Part shown: positions 15,499 through 23,687 of the stretch, one piece after another | How the letters are laid out: each line of letters opens with the position of its first letter | How positions within the stretch are numbered: the stretch's first letter is position 1 | Assembly (NCBI GenBank): GCA_964513925.1 | Contig: CAZENR010000014.1 | Span: forward strand, 1-34,353 | Source of the DNA: DAORHV01 sp964513925 | GTDB taxonomy: Bacteria; Patescibacteriota; Gracilibacteria; Peribacterales; Peribacteraceae | Reading direction: 5' to 3' | DNA: 34,353 nt | Notes under the pieces: model-generated | Seen by the model: only the letters and a program-made list of their open reading frames with translations | The model's database searches: none | Told to the model about the DNA's origin: nothing | Position numbers and translations under genes: made by a program

Positions 15499-16968
15499 CT
15501 ATTTGCCGTTCTTTCCGCTCACGGACTTGCGCTTGTCTTTCCAGATCTTGTCGATGTTCACGCGGTACATGTTGTGGTACTTCTCCAGCTCGTCTGGAGC
15601 GGCAACCTTCAACACGTCCAACTCCGGCGCAAACATCTCGCTGTAACGGTCGCGACGGCGAATGAGTTTGGTTGTGCCATCCGGATGGAGCATGACCATG
15701 GAGGCCCGCTTGATCGTGTTGAAGTTACTGGCCATCACCTGTGCATATGCGCCAACATCCATGATGGCGACCAAGTCACCGGCACGCAGCTTGGGAATTT
15801 GCAGGCCGTGAATCATCAGGTCCCAACAGTCGCAGGTATTGCCACCGATAGTGACGTTCTGCGAGCGCGGCGTGTCCATTTTAGATGCTGGCAGCAGATC
15901 GTACTTCAGCGAAGTTTGAATGAGCGCATCGGGAACGAAGTTATACGTGGAGCCGTCCACGATCACCATGCGCTTCTCCATGCCGAGACGCTTGCGGGCA
16001 ATCACCTTCATCAAGCCGATGCCTGCATTCATCACAATGCTCTTACCCGGCTCGAAGATAACACGCACCGGTTGCGTAACGCCGCTACGGTGGAATAAGT
16101 TACGAACGAAGGAGGAAAAATCCTTCATGTCCTCGATCGGGAAGGCCTTCTCGTCGCCGATGGCTGCCGGGAACCCACCTCCAAGCGACAGCGTCTTCAC
16201 GCGAATGCCCTTGTCCTGGCAGCGCTTGATCAGCTTGGCAAAAATACGGGCAGCGGCTTTATACACCGCAGGGTCGTGTACGTATCCGCCATGGAAATGA
16301 AAGCCCTGGAAATCGACGTAAGGACTCTTTACCGCAAGTTCAATCGCGCGATCGATATAGCCGATGGGAATGCCGTACTTGTTGCCGCGCGTCGTATAGC
16401 TGCCCAACGTCAACATGGGATTTACGCGGATAACCGTATCGATGTGCTTGCGCAGCTTCTTTGCAGTAGCGGCAATGTGCTGAATTTCCTCAATGGAATC
16501 GGCAGTAATGGATTGCACGCCAATCTTGGCGGCAAAGTGTAAGTCCTGCTCGCTCTTAAACAGGTTGGTGAACGTAAGCTGCTTGGGCTTGAAGTCGGCA
16601 AGCAGGCCAAGAATGACCTCTCCCACGCTGGAGCAGTCCAAGTCGAAACCCTCCTCGCGAACGATGCGCAGAATTTCTAAGTTGCTGTTACATTTGACCG
16701 CGTACTGCAACCCGACATCGGACCCGAAGACCTTCTTAAAACGGCGCAGACGGGAGCGGATTTCACTCTCCACCATAATGTAGGTGGGCGTGCCGTATTT
16801 TGCGACGAGACGATCCACGGGAACGCCGTCAATCATCATCATCGCCCTACTGTCTTGGGACAGGAAGCCCTTCCACCTCTCCCGCATATAGCGATGAGAG
16901 ATAGGAAATTTTTTCGGATGAGCTGGGACTTTCTTCGTCGTGCGTGAGCCCGTAGGGCGTTTGGCCAT
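15499..16968 (-). CDS. PLP-dependent ornithine/arginine/diaminopimelate decarboxylase (group IV, alanine racemase fold)
   Basis: This 489-residue decarboxylase has the fold III plan of ODC, DapDC and carboxynorspermidine decarboxylase. The PLP lysine is K92 in YAVKCNSN. Further motifs are FHFHGGYVHD (223-232), LSLGGGFPAAI (262-270), the phosphate-binding FEPGKSIV (305-312), the active-site Cys region GGNTCDCWD (375-383), and DVGAYAQVMASNFN (404-417). The CD(x)WD motif resembles ODC-type rather than LysA. With agmatine deiminase and carbamoylputrescine amidase nearby, arginine is the most economical substrate. Diaminopimelate or ornithine remain possible. The start ATG 16968 is preferred because the longer frame (17004) begins inside the TATAAT box. 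Confidence 0.85.
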   Translation of the reverse strand: MAKRPTGSRTTKKVPAHPKKFPISHRYMRERWKGFLSQDSRAMMMIDGVPVDRLVAKYGTPTYIMVESEIRSRLRRFKKVFGSDVGLQYAVKCNSNLEILRIVREEGFDLDCSSVGEVILGLLADFKPKQLTFTNLFKSEQDLHFAAKIGVQSITADSIEEIQHIAATAKKLRKHIDTVIRVNPMLTLGSYTTRGNKYGIPIGYIDRAIELAVKSPYVDFQGFHFHGGYVHDPAVYKAAARIFAKLIKRCQDKGIRVKTLSLGGGFPAAIGDEKAFPIEDMKDFSSFVRNLFHRSGVTQPVRVIFEPGKSIVMNAGIGLMKVIARKRLGMEKRMVIVDGSTYNFVPDALIQTSLKYDLLPASKMDTPRSQNVTIGGNTCDCWDLMIHGLQIPKLRAGDLVAIMDVGAYAQVMASNFNTIKRASMVMLHPDGTTKLIRRRDRYSEMFAPELDVLKVAAPDELEKYHNMYRVNIDKIWKDKRKSVSGKNGK

Positions 16969-16993
16969 TTCAGAAGTGGAAGTACAGGCAGCG

Positions 16994-16999
16994 ATTATA
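16994..16999 (-). promoter_or_regulatory. -10 box (TATAAT) for the decarboxylase
   Basis: A consensus TATAAT on the minus strand lies 25 bases before ATG 16968 and overlaps the ATG of the longer open frame at 17004, which excludes that start. It leaves a leader of about 18 bases without a Shine-Dalgarno site. Confidence 0.55.
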
Positions 17000-17065
17000 A
17001 TCACGCTGCACCACGTGTAAATAGAAATGTCTGGCGAGTTTCACGCGAGATGCTTTAACGACCAA

Positions 17066-18163
17066 CTACAAACCGAGCAACACGGCGGCGATCCAGGGGA
17101 ACGCCACGGTCACATCGCTCTGAATAATTTGGTAGTAGCTGCTGGTCGCAAGCTTGTCCCAGGTGATCTTCTCCTTGCCTCCCGCGCCGGAATACGAGCC
17201 GTACGACATGGGCGACGAGCCGATTTCGATGAATCCAGCCCAGTCGCGGATGTTGTGGTGGCGCAAGTCGTGCTTAAGAGATGGAACCACGCAAATGGGG
17301 AAGTCGGCCGCAATGCCGCCACCCAGCTGCAAGAAGGCAATGGGATGCTTTTTGGACTGCTCCATGTACCAGTCGTACAAGAAAGTGAAGTAGTCCATGC
17401 CGGTCTTCATGATGCTGCCGTCGATAACCGTGTCCCCCTTTGCCTTGTGCTTTCCGGAATACGTGTAGCTGGCGAAGATGTTACCCATGGTGGAGTCCTC
17501 GAAACCGGGAATGACGATGGGGATGTTCTTTTCATACGCGGCGTAGGTCCAGCAGTCAGCGGGGTTGGCCTTCGGATCCGGCTTAATGAGCCTCTGGGCG
17601 TACAAGCGACGGAAATACTCGTGCGGGAAGTAGCGCTCCCCCTTCTTCTCGGCATCTTTCCACATCTTGAGCAGGTGCGGCTCCATGATGCGTACACTTT
17701 CGTCCTCTGGCAGGAACGTGTCGGTAATGCGGCGCAAGCCCGCATCGCGCAGCTCGGCCTCTTGTTCGGGCGTCAGTTCGGTGTAGCGCGGAATGTACGC
17801 GTAGTGCGAGTGTGCGACGTAACGATAGTACGACTCCTCATGGTTGGCGGCGGTCGCAGACACCAAATGTACTTTGCCCTGGCGGATAAGCTCGGCCAGC
17901 GTGACACCCACCTGGAACGAACTGAGTGCGCCGGCGAGCGTGACGACAATCTTGCCGTTGTTCTTCAGGTGCTCTTTCAGCCAGAGCGCGGCCTGCATGG
18001 TGGAGCCTCCGTTGCAGTGCATGAGCGTCTGCTCTGCAAAATCGGTAACTGGAGTGCGGCTCTTCTTTACAAACTGGTTGATGGTGCCGGATCGCACTTT
18101 GGCGGAGGACTCCGGAACGATGAACTTGCGCAACGCCGGAGAGAGCTTCGTGAACTTCTTCAT
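17066..18163 (-). CDS. Deoxyhypusine-synthase-like enzyme, probable homospermidine synthase
   Basis: This 365-residue protein is a full-length member of the deoxyhypusine synthase family, close to the 369 residues of the human enzyme. The nucleotide-binding part shows VVTLAGALSS (73-82). The substrate region has PIVIPGFEDSTMGN (215-228) and LQLGGGIAADFPI (278-290). The reactive lysine corresponds to K337 in KITWDKL, equivalent to the SWGKI motif. Bacteria lack the eIF5A substrate; plant homospermidine synthase evolved from this family. Here the gene lies between a decarboxylase and agmatine-to-putrescine genes, which supports NAD-dependent aminobutyl transfer to putrescine giving homospermidine. 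The start is ATG 18163; a 29-residue upstream extension is less likely. Confidence 0.9.
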   Translation of the reverse strand: MKKFTKLSPALRKFIVPESSAKVRSGTINQFVKKSRTPVTDFAEQTLMHCNGGSTMQAALWLKEHLKNNGKIVVTLAGALSSFQVGVTLAELIRQGKVHLVSATAANHEESYYRYVAHSHYAYIPRYTELTPEQEAELRDAGLRRITDTFLPEDESVRIMEPHLLKMWKDAEKKGERYFPHEYFRRLYAQRLIKPDPKANPADCWTYAAYEKNIPIVIPGFEDSTMGNIFASYTYSGKHKAKGDTVIDGSIMKTGMDYFTFLYDWYMEQSKKHPIAFLQLGGGIAADFPICVVPSLKHDLRHHNIRDWAGFIEIGSSPMSYGSYSGAGGKEKITWDKLATSSYYQIIQSDVTVAFPWIAAVLLGL

Positions 18164-18188
18164 AAGAGAAAAGAAAGGAAACGGAGAA

Positions 18189-18194
18189 ATCGTA
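18189..18194 (-). promoter_or_regulatory. -10-like box (TACGAT) for the deoxyhypusine-synthase-like gene
   Basis: TACGAT on the minus strand lies 25 bases before ATG 18163, the same spacing as for the decarboxylase downstream. The leader is almost all pyrimidines. Confidence 0.35.
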
Positions 18195-18274
18195 CACACT
18201 TCACACCAAGAATCCAGGAAGAATTCTGAAAAGCGTTTCGAGAAATGCACGTTGCATCTTCAGAAGATTGCACG

Positions 18275-18280
18275 CACAAT
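18275..18280 (+). promoter_or_regulatory. -10-like box (CACAAT) for aguB
   Basis: CACAAT ends seven bases before ATG 18288. It matches the leaderless spacing but has C where T is usual, so it is a weaker case. Confidence 0.25.
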
Positions 18281-18287
18281 TCCGCAC

Positions 18288-19163
18288 ATGAAAAATCGCA
18301 TCGTCACTCTTGGCTTAGTACAAATGTCCATGGTGGATAGCGCCGAAGAGAATCTGCGCAAGGCGGCCGCCATGACCGAGGAAGCCGCAGGCAAGGGCGC
18401 AAACATCGTCGTGCTTCCCGAGTTGTTCCGCGGCCCGTACTTCTGCATCGTTGCAAAAAACGCCAAAGAATTCGCGCGGGCCGAAGCTATTCCGGGGCCT
18501 GCGACCGAAGCGCTCGGAGCATTGGCAAAAAAACTGAAGATCGTCCTTGTTGCCGGATCGCTGTACGAAATTGCCGATGGCAAGCGTTACAACACCGCCT
18601 GCGTCTTCGGGCCGGACGGCAAGATGATCGGCATGCACCGCAAGGGGCATATTCCACACGACCCCGGCTTCTACGAGCAAGATTACTTCGGCAGCGGCAA
18701 CAAGCCCATCTCCGTTCACAAGACTCCCTTCGGCAACATCGCAGTGGGCATTTGTTACGACCAGTGGTTCCCGGAGTTTGCACGCATCGCCGCCCTCAAC
18801 GGCGCCGAACTGATCGTATACCCAACCGCCATCGGCAATAACGCAGACGTTGCGCCCGTGGATCCGGCTATCAAGGAGAACTGGGAACAGATGTGGCGCT
18901 CGGCGCAGGTGGGACATGCTGCGGCAAACTGCATCTACGTTGCGGCGGCAAACCGCGTGGGCGACGAGGGGGCAACCCACTTCTACGGCGGTTCCTTCGT
19001 TGCCGACCCGAATGCCACGATTTTGGCCAAAGGCGACGATACCGAACAAATCGTACTGGCGAAGATCGACATGTCGTACCCCGCCAAAATGCAGGAAGCC
19101 TGGAGATTCCTCTTGGAACGCCGACCGGATCTGTACGGCGATATTACCAAACCGCTCTCATGA
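18288..19163 (+). CDS. aguB: N-carbamoylputrescine amidase
   Basis: AguB hydrolyses N-carbamoylputrescine to putrescine, CO2 and ammonia. The 291-residue protein belongs to the nitrilase superfamily, with the catalytic triad visible as E45 (VVLPELFRGPYF), K119 (HRKGHIPHDPGF) and C156 (AVGICYDQWFPEFAR). The DPGFYEQDYF stretch and the C-terminal RRPDLYGDI are characteristic of the plant/bacterial AguB group. The start is ATG 18288, because the longer frame runs backwards through the divergent gene. It overlaps aguA by four bases (ATGA), a translationally coupled pair. Confidence 0.96.
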   Translation: MKNRIVTLGLVQMSMVDSAEENLRKAAAMTEEAAGKGANIVVLPELFRGPYFCIVAKNAKEFARAEAIPGPATEALGALAKKLKIVLVAGSLYEIADGKRYNTACVFGPDGKMIGMHRKGHIPHDPGFYEQDYFGSGNKPISVHKTPFGNIAVGICYDQWFPEFARIAALNGAELIVYPTAIGNNADVAPVDPAIKENWEQMWRSAQVGHAAANCIYVAAANRVGDEGATHFYGGSFVADPNATILAKGDDTEQIVLAKIDMSYPAKMQEAWRFLLERRPDLYGDITKPLS

Positions 19164-20218
19164 ATCACCGCAAACAACCAACGCCCGCAGCGCTCGGCTT
19201 TCGCATGCCAGCCGAGTGGGAAGCACGCGAGGCAACCTGGCTCGCCTGGCCGTACAACGTAAAAACGTGGGGGTCGCAACTCGAAGGCGCCGAAGCAGCC
19301 ATGGCACAGTACGTGCGAGCCTTGTCAGTCTGCGAGCGCGTAGAAGTCCTGGTTGCCAACGAGGGAGTCGAGCAACGGGCGCGCAAGTTGCTCGATCCGC
19401 TGGGTTTAGACAAGGCGCAGTTGCGCTACCATCGCATAGAATCGGGTGACGTGTGGATTCGCGACTACGGGCCGATCTTCATCGTGAAAGATGAGGGTAA
19501 AAAGCACGAGGTAGCCTGGACCAAGTGGGAGTACAACGCGCTGGGCATGCCGGAGGAATACGCCGATTTATTGCCAGGAAACGAGGTGCCGGACTTGCTG
19601 CCGCTGCAGAAATACCGCAGGTTCGACGGAGGCATGGTGCTGGAAGGCGGCTCGATTGACGTAAATGGAACCGGAACGCTGCTCACGACCGAATCCTGCC
19701 TGCTGTGCAAGACGCGCAATCCGAACATGAATCGCGGGGAAATAGAGCAGCGTCTGCACGACTACCTCGGCGTCACCAAGGTGCTCTGGCTGAAGGCAGG
19801 CATAGAAGGAGACGACACCAGCGGCCATATCGATGATTTGACGCGCTTCGTCTCGCGTTCCACGGTGGTCACGGTCGTAGAGCACGACAGCAAGGATGAA
19901 AACTATGCGACACTGAAGAAGAACACAGATTTGTTGCGCAGTATGCGTGATGAACAAGGCACGCCACTGACTGTCGTCGAGCTGCCGATGCCGAAGAAAT
20001 TCGTCGTAGAAGGCAGGCGTATGGCTGCCAGCTACGCCAACTTCTACATTGGCGGCGACTGCGTGCTTGTGCCCGTGTACGCGCAGGATTCCGATGTGTT
20101 GGCCATGCGCATTTTGCAGGATTGTTTCCCGGAACGAAAAATTGTGGGCATAGATTGCCGCGAGTTCATTTGGGGTTGCGGCTCCATTCACTGCTCCACG
20201 CAGCAGCAACCGGCATAA
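19160..20218 (+). CDS. aguA: Agmatine deiminase
   Basis: AguA converts agmatine to N-carbamoylputrescine and ammonia, feeding AguB encoded directly upstream. The 352-residue protein is a guanidine-modifying enzyme of the pentein fold. Catalytic features are MPAEWEAREATWLAWP at the N-terminus, D97 in GDVWIRDYGPIF, LEGGSIDVNG (161-170), H223 and D225 in SGHIDDLTRF, and the nucleophile C345 in GCGSIHCSTQQQP. The chain ends seven residues after the nucleophile, shorter than many homologues but still complete. Expression is coupled to aguB. Confidence 0.96.
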   Translation: MNHRKQPTPAALGFRMPAEWEAREATWLAWPYNVKTWGSQLEGAEAAMAQYVRALSVCERVEVLVANEGVEQRARKLLDPLGLDKAQLRYHRIESGDVWIRDYGPIFIVKDEGKKHEVAWTKWEYNALGMPEEYADLLPGNEVPDLLPLQKYRRFDGGMVLEGGSIDVNGTGTLLTTESCLLCKTRNPNMNRGEIEQRLHDYLGVTKVLWLKAGIEGDDTSGHIDDLTRFVSRSTVVTVVEHDSKDENYATLKKNTDLLRSMRDEQGTPLTVVELPMPKKFVVEGRRMAASYANFYIGGDCVLVPVYAQDSDVLAMRILQDCFPERKIVGIDCREFIWGCGSIHCSTQQQPA

Positions 20219-20258
20219 ATATTGACTTTTTTAGTAAAAGTGAGAAGGTATATATACT

Positions 20259-20525
20259 ATGGTATATCACAACGGTTTGACGCTGGAACCGCGATGCACC
20301 GGCAAATGGAACTGGGGAACGATGGTGCAAAAAGACGCCAGTGACAATGACGGGGCAGTATCGACTTCGCATCCGCTGGACACATCGATTTACGCTGCCA
20401 TGAACTACGGGCGCAATCCTGAGGAAATAACTCAACATATCGACCTGCAGCGCAGAACATGCGGCATGTCGATGCAAGAGGCACGAACGCGCGTGCAGCA
20501 GGTGGTGGCCGGACTCATGTTCTAG
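20259..20525 (+). CDS. Small hypothetical protein, 88 aa
   Basis: The protein is not recognised. The C-terminal half (about 42-88) looks like a small helical domain (YAAMNYGRNPEEITQHIDLQ, then MQEARTRVQQVVAGL), with no membrane segment. A GAAGG at 20244-20248 lies ten bases before ATG 20259 and is a fair Shine-Dalgarno site. TATACT abuts the ATG, so the true promoter position is unclear. It ends tail-to-tail with folA, and the shared CTAG at 20522-20525 provides the stop codon on both strands. Confidence 0.5.
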   Translation: MVYHNGLTLEPRCTGKWNWGTMVQKDASDNDGAVSTSHPLDTSIYAAMNYGRNPEEITQHIDLQRRTCGMSMQEARTRVQQVVAGLMF

Positions 20526-21022
20526 TCATTTTTTCGCTTGTAGACCTCGAAGGAGAACGCGTATGCGTGCTTTTCATCTGCATCGTGCCGCACGCGCTGC
20601 ATGGGAATCCACTGAGACCAGTCGATACTCGGCAGTGCCACGTCCCCTTCTACCGCGGCATGGACCCGGGTGAGGTAGATGGCATCGACAATGCCCTCCG
20701 CCAATGCCGCCGCAAATACATCTCTACCGCCGATGATGAATGCTTCTGTTGCATTCGTTGCCCGCGCCACATCCACCGCCGCCCGCAAGGACGAGACAAC
20801 CTCGCAGCCGGCAATGTGCTGCACCGTACGCGAGATGACGATATTGAGCCGCTTGGGTAACGGCTTCCCTATGGACTCGAATGTCTTGCGCCCCATGATG
20901 ACCGGATGCCCCGTGGTGATCTTGCGGAAATACTGCAAATCGTCTGGCAAGCTCCAGGGCAGCGCATTGTTTCTGCCAATGACATCGTTTTGTGCCGCCG
21001 CGACGATGAGCGAGACTCGCAT
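20522..21022 (-). CDS. folA: Dihydrofolate reductase
   Basis: FolA reduces dihydrofolate to tetrahydrofolate with NADPH. The 166-residue protein has the full set of landmarks: LIVAAAQNDVIGRNNALPWSL with the substrate-binding and Met20-loop region, the catalytic acidic residue in LPDDLQYFRKIT, PVIMGRKTFESIGKPLP, NIVISRT, and FIIGGRDVF. The start ATG 21022 begins right at the conserved core and has TACGAT six bases upstream; the longer frame to 21205 is rejected. It lies downstream of thyA and a small membrane protein on the same strand. ThyA produces dihydrofolate, so the pairing is functional. Confidence 0.97.
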   Translation of the reverse strand: MRVSLIVAAAQNDVIGRNNALPWSLPDDLQYFRKITTGHPVIMGRKTFESIGKPLPKRLNIVISRTVQHIAGCEVVSSLRAAVDVARATNATEAFIIGGRDVFAAALAEGIVDAIYLTRVHAAVEGDVALPSIDWSQWIPMQRVRHDADEKHAYAFSFEVYKRKND

Positions 21023-21028
21023 GCGCTC

Positions 21029-21034
21029 ATCGTA
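21029..21034 (-). promoter_or_regulatory. -10 box (TACGAT) for folA
   Basis: TACGAT on the minus strand ends six bases before ATG 21022. It would allow folA to be transcribed separately from thyA. Confidence 0.4.
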
Positions 21035-21036
21035 CC

Positions 21037-21276
21037 CTACTCTCGCCTGCGCCAGAACTGGGCTTTTTTGCCGGCTGCCCGGGCAAACGTGCGTACGCCT
21101 ACCGGAATAAGAAAACCCAAGCCAACGCACTCCAGGCCGTAAAAGATGAACGGCCAGCCAGGAAGAATGGGCAGAATGAGACCTGCTATTCCAAGTACGA
21201 TGCATGTAACGCCCAGCGTGTACTGCAAAAACGAAATGGACACAGCTGCCTGACGAACGTGACGCTTGCGCGACAT
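21037..21276 (-). CDS. Small membrane protein, possibly DUF454/YbaN-like
   Basis: The 79-residue protein has two closely spaced membrane helices (about 18-37 and 39-57) separated by PILPGWPF, a layout like small DUF454 (YbaN) proteins, where an LPVLPTTPF-type loop is conserved. The C-terminus is strongly basic. The function is unknown. ATG 21276 is chosen, seven bases after the thyA stop; the upstream ATG at 21294 would overlap thyA. It sits inside a thyA-folA arrangement. Confidence 0.6.
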   Translation of the reverse strand: MSRKRHVRQAAVSISFLQYTLGVTCIVLGIAGLILPILPGWPFIFYGLECVGLGFLIPVGVRTFARAAGKKAQFWRRRE

Positions 21277-21283
21277 AAACGAA

Positions 21284-22123
21284 TTAGACGGCAATGGGAG
21301 CCTTGATGGCGGGATGAGGGTCGTACCCCTCGAATACGAAATCTTCGAAGCGATGCTCGAAAATGGATGGGCGCGGCGTAAGTCTGAAAGTCGGGAGTGG
21401 CCTGCAGTCCCGACTCAGCTGCAGCTTGGCCTGCTCCAAGTGGTTCAAGTACAAATGCGCATCGCCGAGCGTATGCACGAAATCCCCAGGACGCAGTCCG
21501 CACGATTGAGCGATCATGTGCGTGAGCATGGCATACGATGCAATATTGAACGGCACACCCAAGAAAATATCGGCGCTGCGTTGGTACAGTTGGCAACTCA
21601 GCTCTCCGTTGCTCACGTAAAACTGAAACAGCGTATGGCATGGCGGCAAGGCTACTTGATCTGCCTCCAGGGGGTTCCATCCGGACACAATGTGCCTACG
21701 ACCGTTCGGATTCTTTCGAATGCCATCCACCAAATTTTTGATTTGATCCACGCCGTCTCGTTCGTACGTGCCGTCCGCCTTGCGGGTGGCTCCGAAATTA
21801 CGCCATTGGTGGCCGTAAACAGGGCCTAAATCCCCTGCCTGCCTGCCGAAACGGGCACATTGCTCCGCAGTCGCCCATTCATTCCAAATCGTCACGCCGT
21901 TGTCCTGCAGGTACTTCACGTTGGTATCGCCGCTCAGGAACCATAGCAACTCGTACACAATCGACTTCGTATGCAGCTTTTTGGTCGTGAGAAGTGGAAA
22001 GCGCTCGCGCAAATTAAAGCGCATTTGGTAGCCGAATACGCTCTTGGTGCCAACGCCGGTTCGGTCGCCTTTCTCCTGGCCATTGTCCAGGACATGCCGA
22101 AGTAAATCCAGATACTGACGCAT
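21284..22123 (-). CDS. thyA: Thymidylate synthase
   Basis: ThyA methylates dUMP to dTMP using methylenetetrahydrofolate. The 279-residue protein is the classical ThyA type, slightly longer than the 264 of E. coli. Visible motifs are DRTGVGTKSVFGYQMRF, LLWFLSGDTNVKYL, YGHQWRNFGA, the catalytic cysteine in VALPPCHTLFQFYV, and the dUMP-contact SADIFLGVPFNIASYA. Start ATG 22123 is six bases after TACCAT. With folA downstream it forms the dTMP and tetrahydrofolate recycling pair. Confidence 0.98.
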   Translation of the reverse strand: MRQYLDLLRHVLDNGQEKGDRTGVGTKSVFGYQMRFNLRERFPLLTTKKLHTKSIVYELLWFLSGDTNVKYLQDNGVTIWNEWATAEQCARFGRQAGDLGPVYGHQWRNFGATRKADGTYERDGVDQIKNLVDGIRKNPNGRRHIVSGWNPLEADQVALPPCHTLFQFYVSNGELSCQLYQRSADIFLGVPFNIASYAMLTHMIAQSCGLRPGDFVHTLGDAHLYLNHLEQAKLQLSRDCRPLPTFRLTPRPSIFEHRFEDFVFEGYDPHPAIKAPIAV

Positions 22124-22129
22124 GACGTA

Positions 22130-22135
22130 ATGGTA
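22130..22135 (-). promoter_or_regulatory. -10 box (TACCAT) for thyA
   Basis: TACCAT on the minus strand ends six bases before ATG 22123, in the 28-base gap after the DUF4015-type gene. Confidence 0.45.
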
Positions 22136-22151
22136 TCCGAATTCGGCGCGG

Positions 22152-23624
22152 TTACCAGTTCAGTCCCTCGGGCTCGGCGGCAATGACTCCTCCTTCACCG
22201 CAGCTGTCAGGGCGCGTCTTTTCTTCTTTGAGCGCGGCATACGTGGGCGTGTAGTGATTGCCTGCGCTCCAGACTTGGTACCCGCAAAAGCCCGCCGCGT
22301 ACACGGCGTCAATTTGCTCCCGCATATCGCGCTTGGTAATACCATATCCCTGAATCCAGGGACGGATCTTGTGAGCTTGTTCCGGTCCAAGGAGATCTGC
22401 ATAACCGGTAAGCGTGCGATAGACCAGCCAGTACATGCGGCTGCGTGGATGCTTGCCGGGAACGTAGTACCCTTCGGACGTAAAGGTAGCCGGGTACGCC
22501 ATAGGCGAAATAATGTCGACCAGCGGTGCAAAGCGCACCACGTCCTGGCCAAGCGTTTCTAGGTTGACCGGATAATTCCAGCCCAAGATGGCATACGTAC
22601 TCAGGCCAAGCTGCGTATTGGGACCGCAACGATCTATTGCCTCGCGGGCGGCCTTAATGAATACCTCGACTTTCTCGGCCTTCTCCGCACCCGAGTATAC
22701 TTTGAGCGCTCCGAAGTCCGCTGTGGAAAAACGAATGTAATCCAAATTGATCTCATCGATGCCCGCTTGAGCCAGCTCGCAAATAACTTCGCTGTTGTAT
22801 TTCACCGCCAGCTCGTTACTGGGGTCCACCCATGTCTGACTGAGTACGCGCTTCCCCTCTGGGTCGCGCACCTTGGTTTCGGGCCGCATGGACGTTATTC
22901 CGTCATCTTTAATGGCTACAAGGCGACCGATGACATACAGGCCGCGCTGATGCGCCTCTTCAAGCGCACCAGGCAGATCGTAAATCGGCTTCACCAAGCC
23001 GATCTCGTTTGCAGCTGGTGCAGCGCTGTGAAAATAGACGCGCGATCCTTTGACGTCGAAAACGACGGACGTGCCGCCGGCCTCCACAATGGCATCCAGC
23101 GTCTCTGTAAAGAAATCGTCGCGACCCACGCTGGTTGCCGTAAGGTACACGCCCACTTTGTTGTTTGCCCTTATGGACGTGACCGCAGGTGCAACCGAAG
23201 AGTTCGCTTCGGCATCCGGAGTAGCGTCCTGAGACGCCTGGGCATCATCCTCAACCGCCTGAACCGATGCATCTTCGGAGGAAGCGCTTTCGGTTGCGGC
23301 GGCATGCTTCGGCTCCTCCGCCAGCCACGATGGTCGCTGCTCGTCTGGGAGCATGCCAACGGCAAAGCTGCGCACCATGCCGCTCTCCGGGTCTGACTGA
23401 GGCGTGCCGGACGGAAGCTGTGTAATACCGCGTGCCAACACCGTCGACATACCAAATCCAATAAGGACGCCGAGCGTGACAACCGGAGACCAGGCAAGTA
23501 GGCCGCGCAAGGCCGGGTGCAGACTACGGGCCGGAGTAGGTCGAACGCACGCAAGGGCGGCTTCGTGGATGTCGGCACAGGTACGATCTACAAGCAGATC
23601 GTCGGCCATGCTGTCGCTTGGCAT
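22152..23624 (-). CDS. DUF4015-type glycoside-hydrolase-like membrane protein
   Basis: This 490-residue protein has a cytoplasmic N-terminus, one membrane anchor at about residues 38-62 and an acidic, Ala/Glu-rich linker. A (beta/alpha)8-like domain from about 155 to 475 matches the putative glycosyl-hydrolase family DUF4015. Strand motifs are VGVYLTATSVGR, SVVFDVKGSRVYF, VIGRLVAIKD, the likely catalytic-strand INLDYIRFS, and IISPMAYPATF. The substrate is unknown, probably an envelope polysaccharide. ATG 23624 is preferred over 23666 because the longer frame begins on a TACAAT box. The leader is long and ends in CCTCCCC rather than a Shine-Dalgarno sequence. Confidence 0.85.
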   Translation of the reverse strand: MPSDSMADDLLVDRTCADIHEAALACVRPTPARSLHPALRGLLAWSPVVTLGVLIGFGMSTVLARGITQLPSGTPQSDPESGMVRSFAVGMLPDEQRPSWLAEEPKHAAATESASSEDASVQAVEDDAQASQDATPDAEANSSVAPAVTSIRANNKVGVYLTATSVGRDDFFTETLDAIVEAGGTSVVFDVKGSRVYFHSAAPAANEIGLVKPIYDLPGALEEAHQRGLYVIGRLVAIKDDGITSMRPETKVRDPEGKRVLSQTWVDPSNELAVKYNSEVICELAQAGIDEINLDYIRFSTADFGALKVYSGAEKAEKVEVFIKAAREAIDRCGPNTQLGLSTYAILGWNYPVNLETLGQDVVRFAPLVDIISPMAYPATFTSEGYYVPGKHPRSRMYWLVYRTLTGYADLLGPEQAHKIRPWIQGYGITKRDMREQIDAVYAAGFCGYQVWSAGNHYTPTYAALKEEKTRPDSCGEGGVIAAEPEGLNW

Positions 23625-23687
23625 GGGGAGGAATATTGATATGTGTGTAAGAACGTATTGTATCATTTTTCAAAAAAACGGTCAAAG

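Noticed and set aside
17027..18229. 400-residue open frame on the plus strand
   Set aside because: It is the antisense shadow of the deoxyhypusine-synthase-like gene, whose motifs and length are clear; the antisense protein has no recognisable features.
17844..18287. N-terminal extension of aguB by 148 residues
   Set aside because: It is antisense to the divergent gene, and nitrilase similarity begins at ATG 18288.
20222..20258. TTGACT and TATACT as promoter of the 88-aa gene
   Set aside because: The spacer is 25 bases and TATACT abuts the ATG, so the pair cannot work in the usual way; the true start point is unclear.
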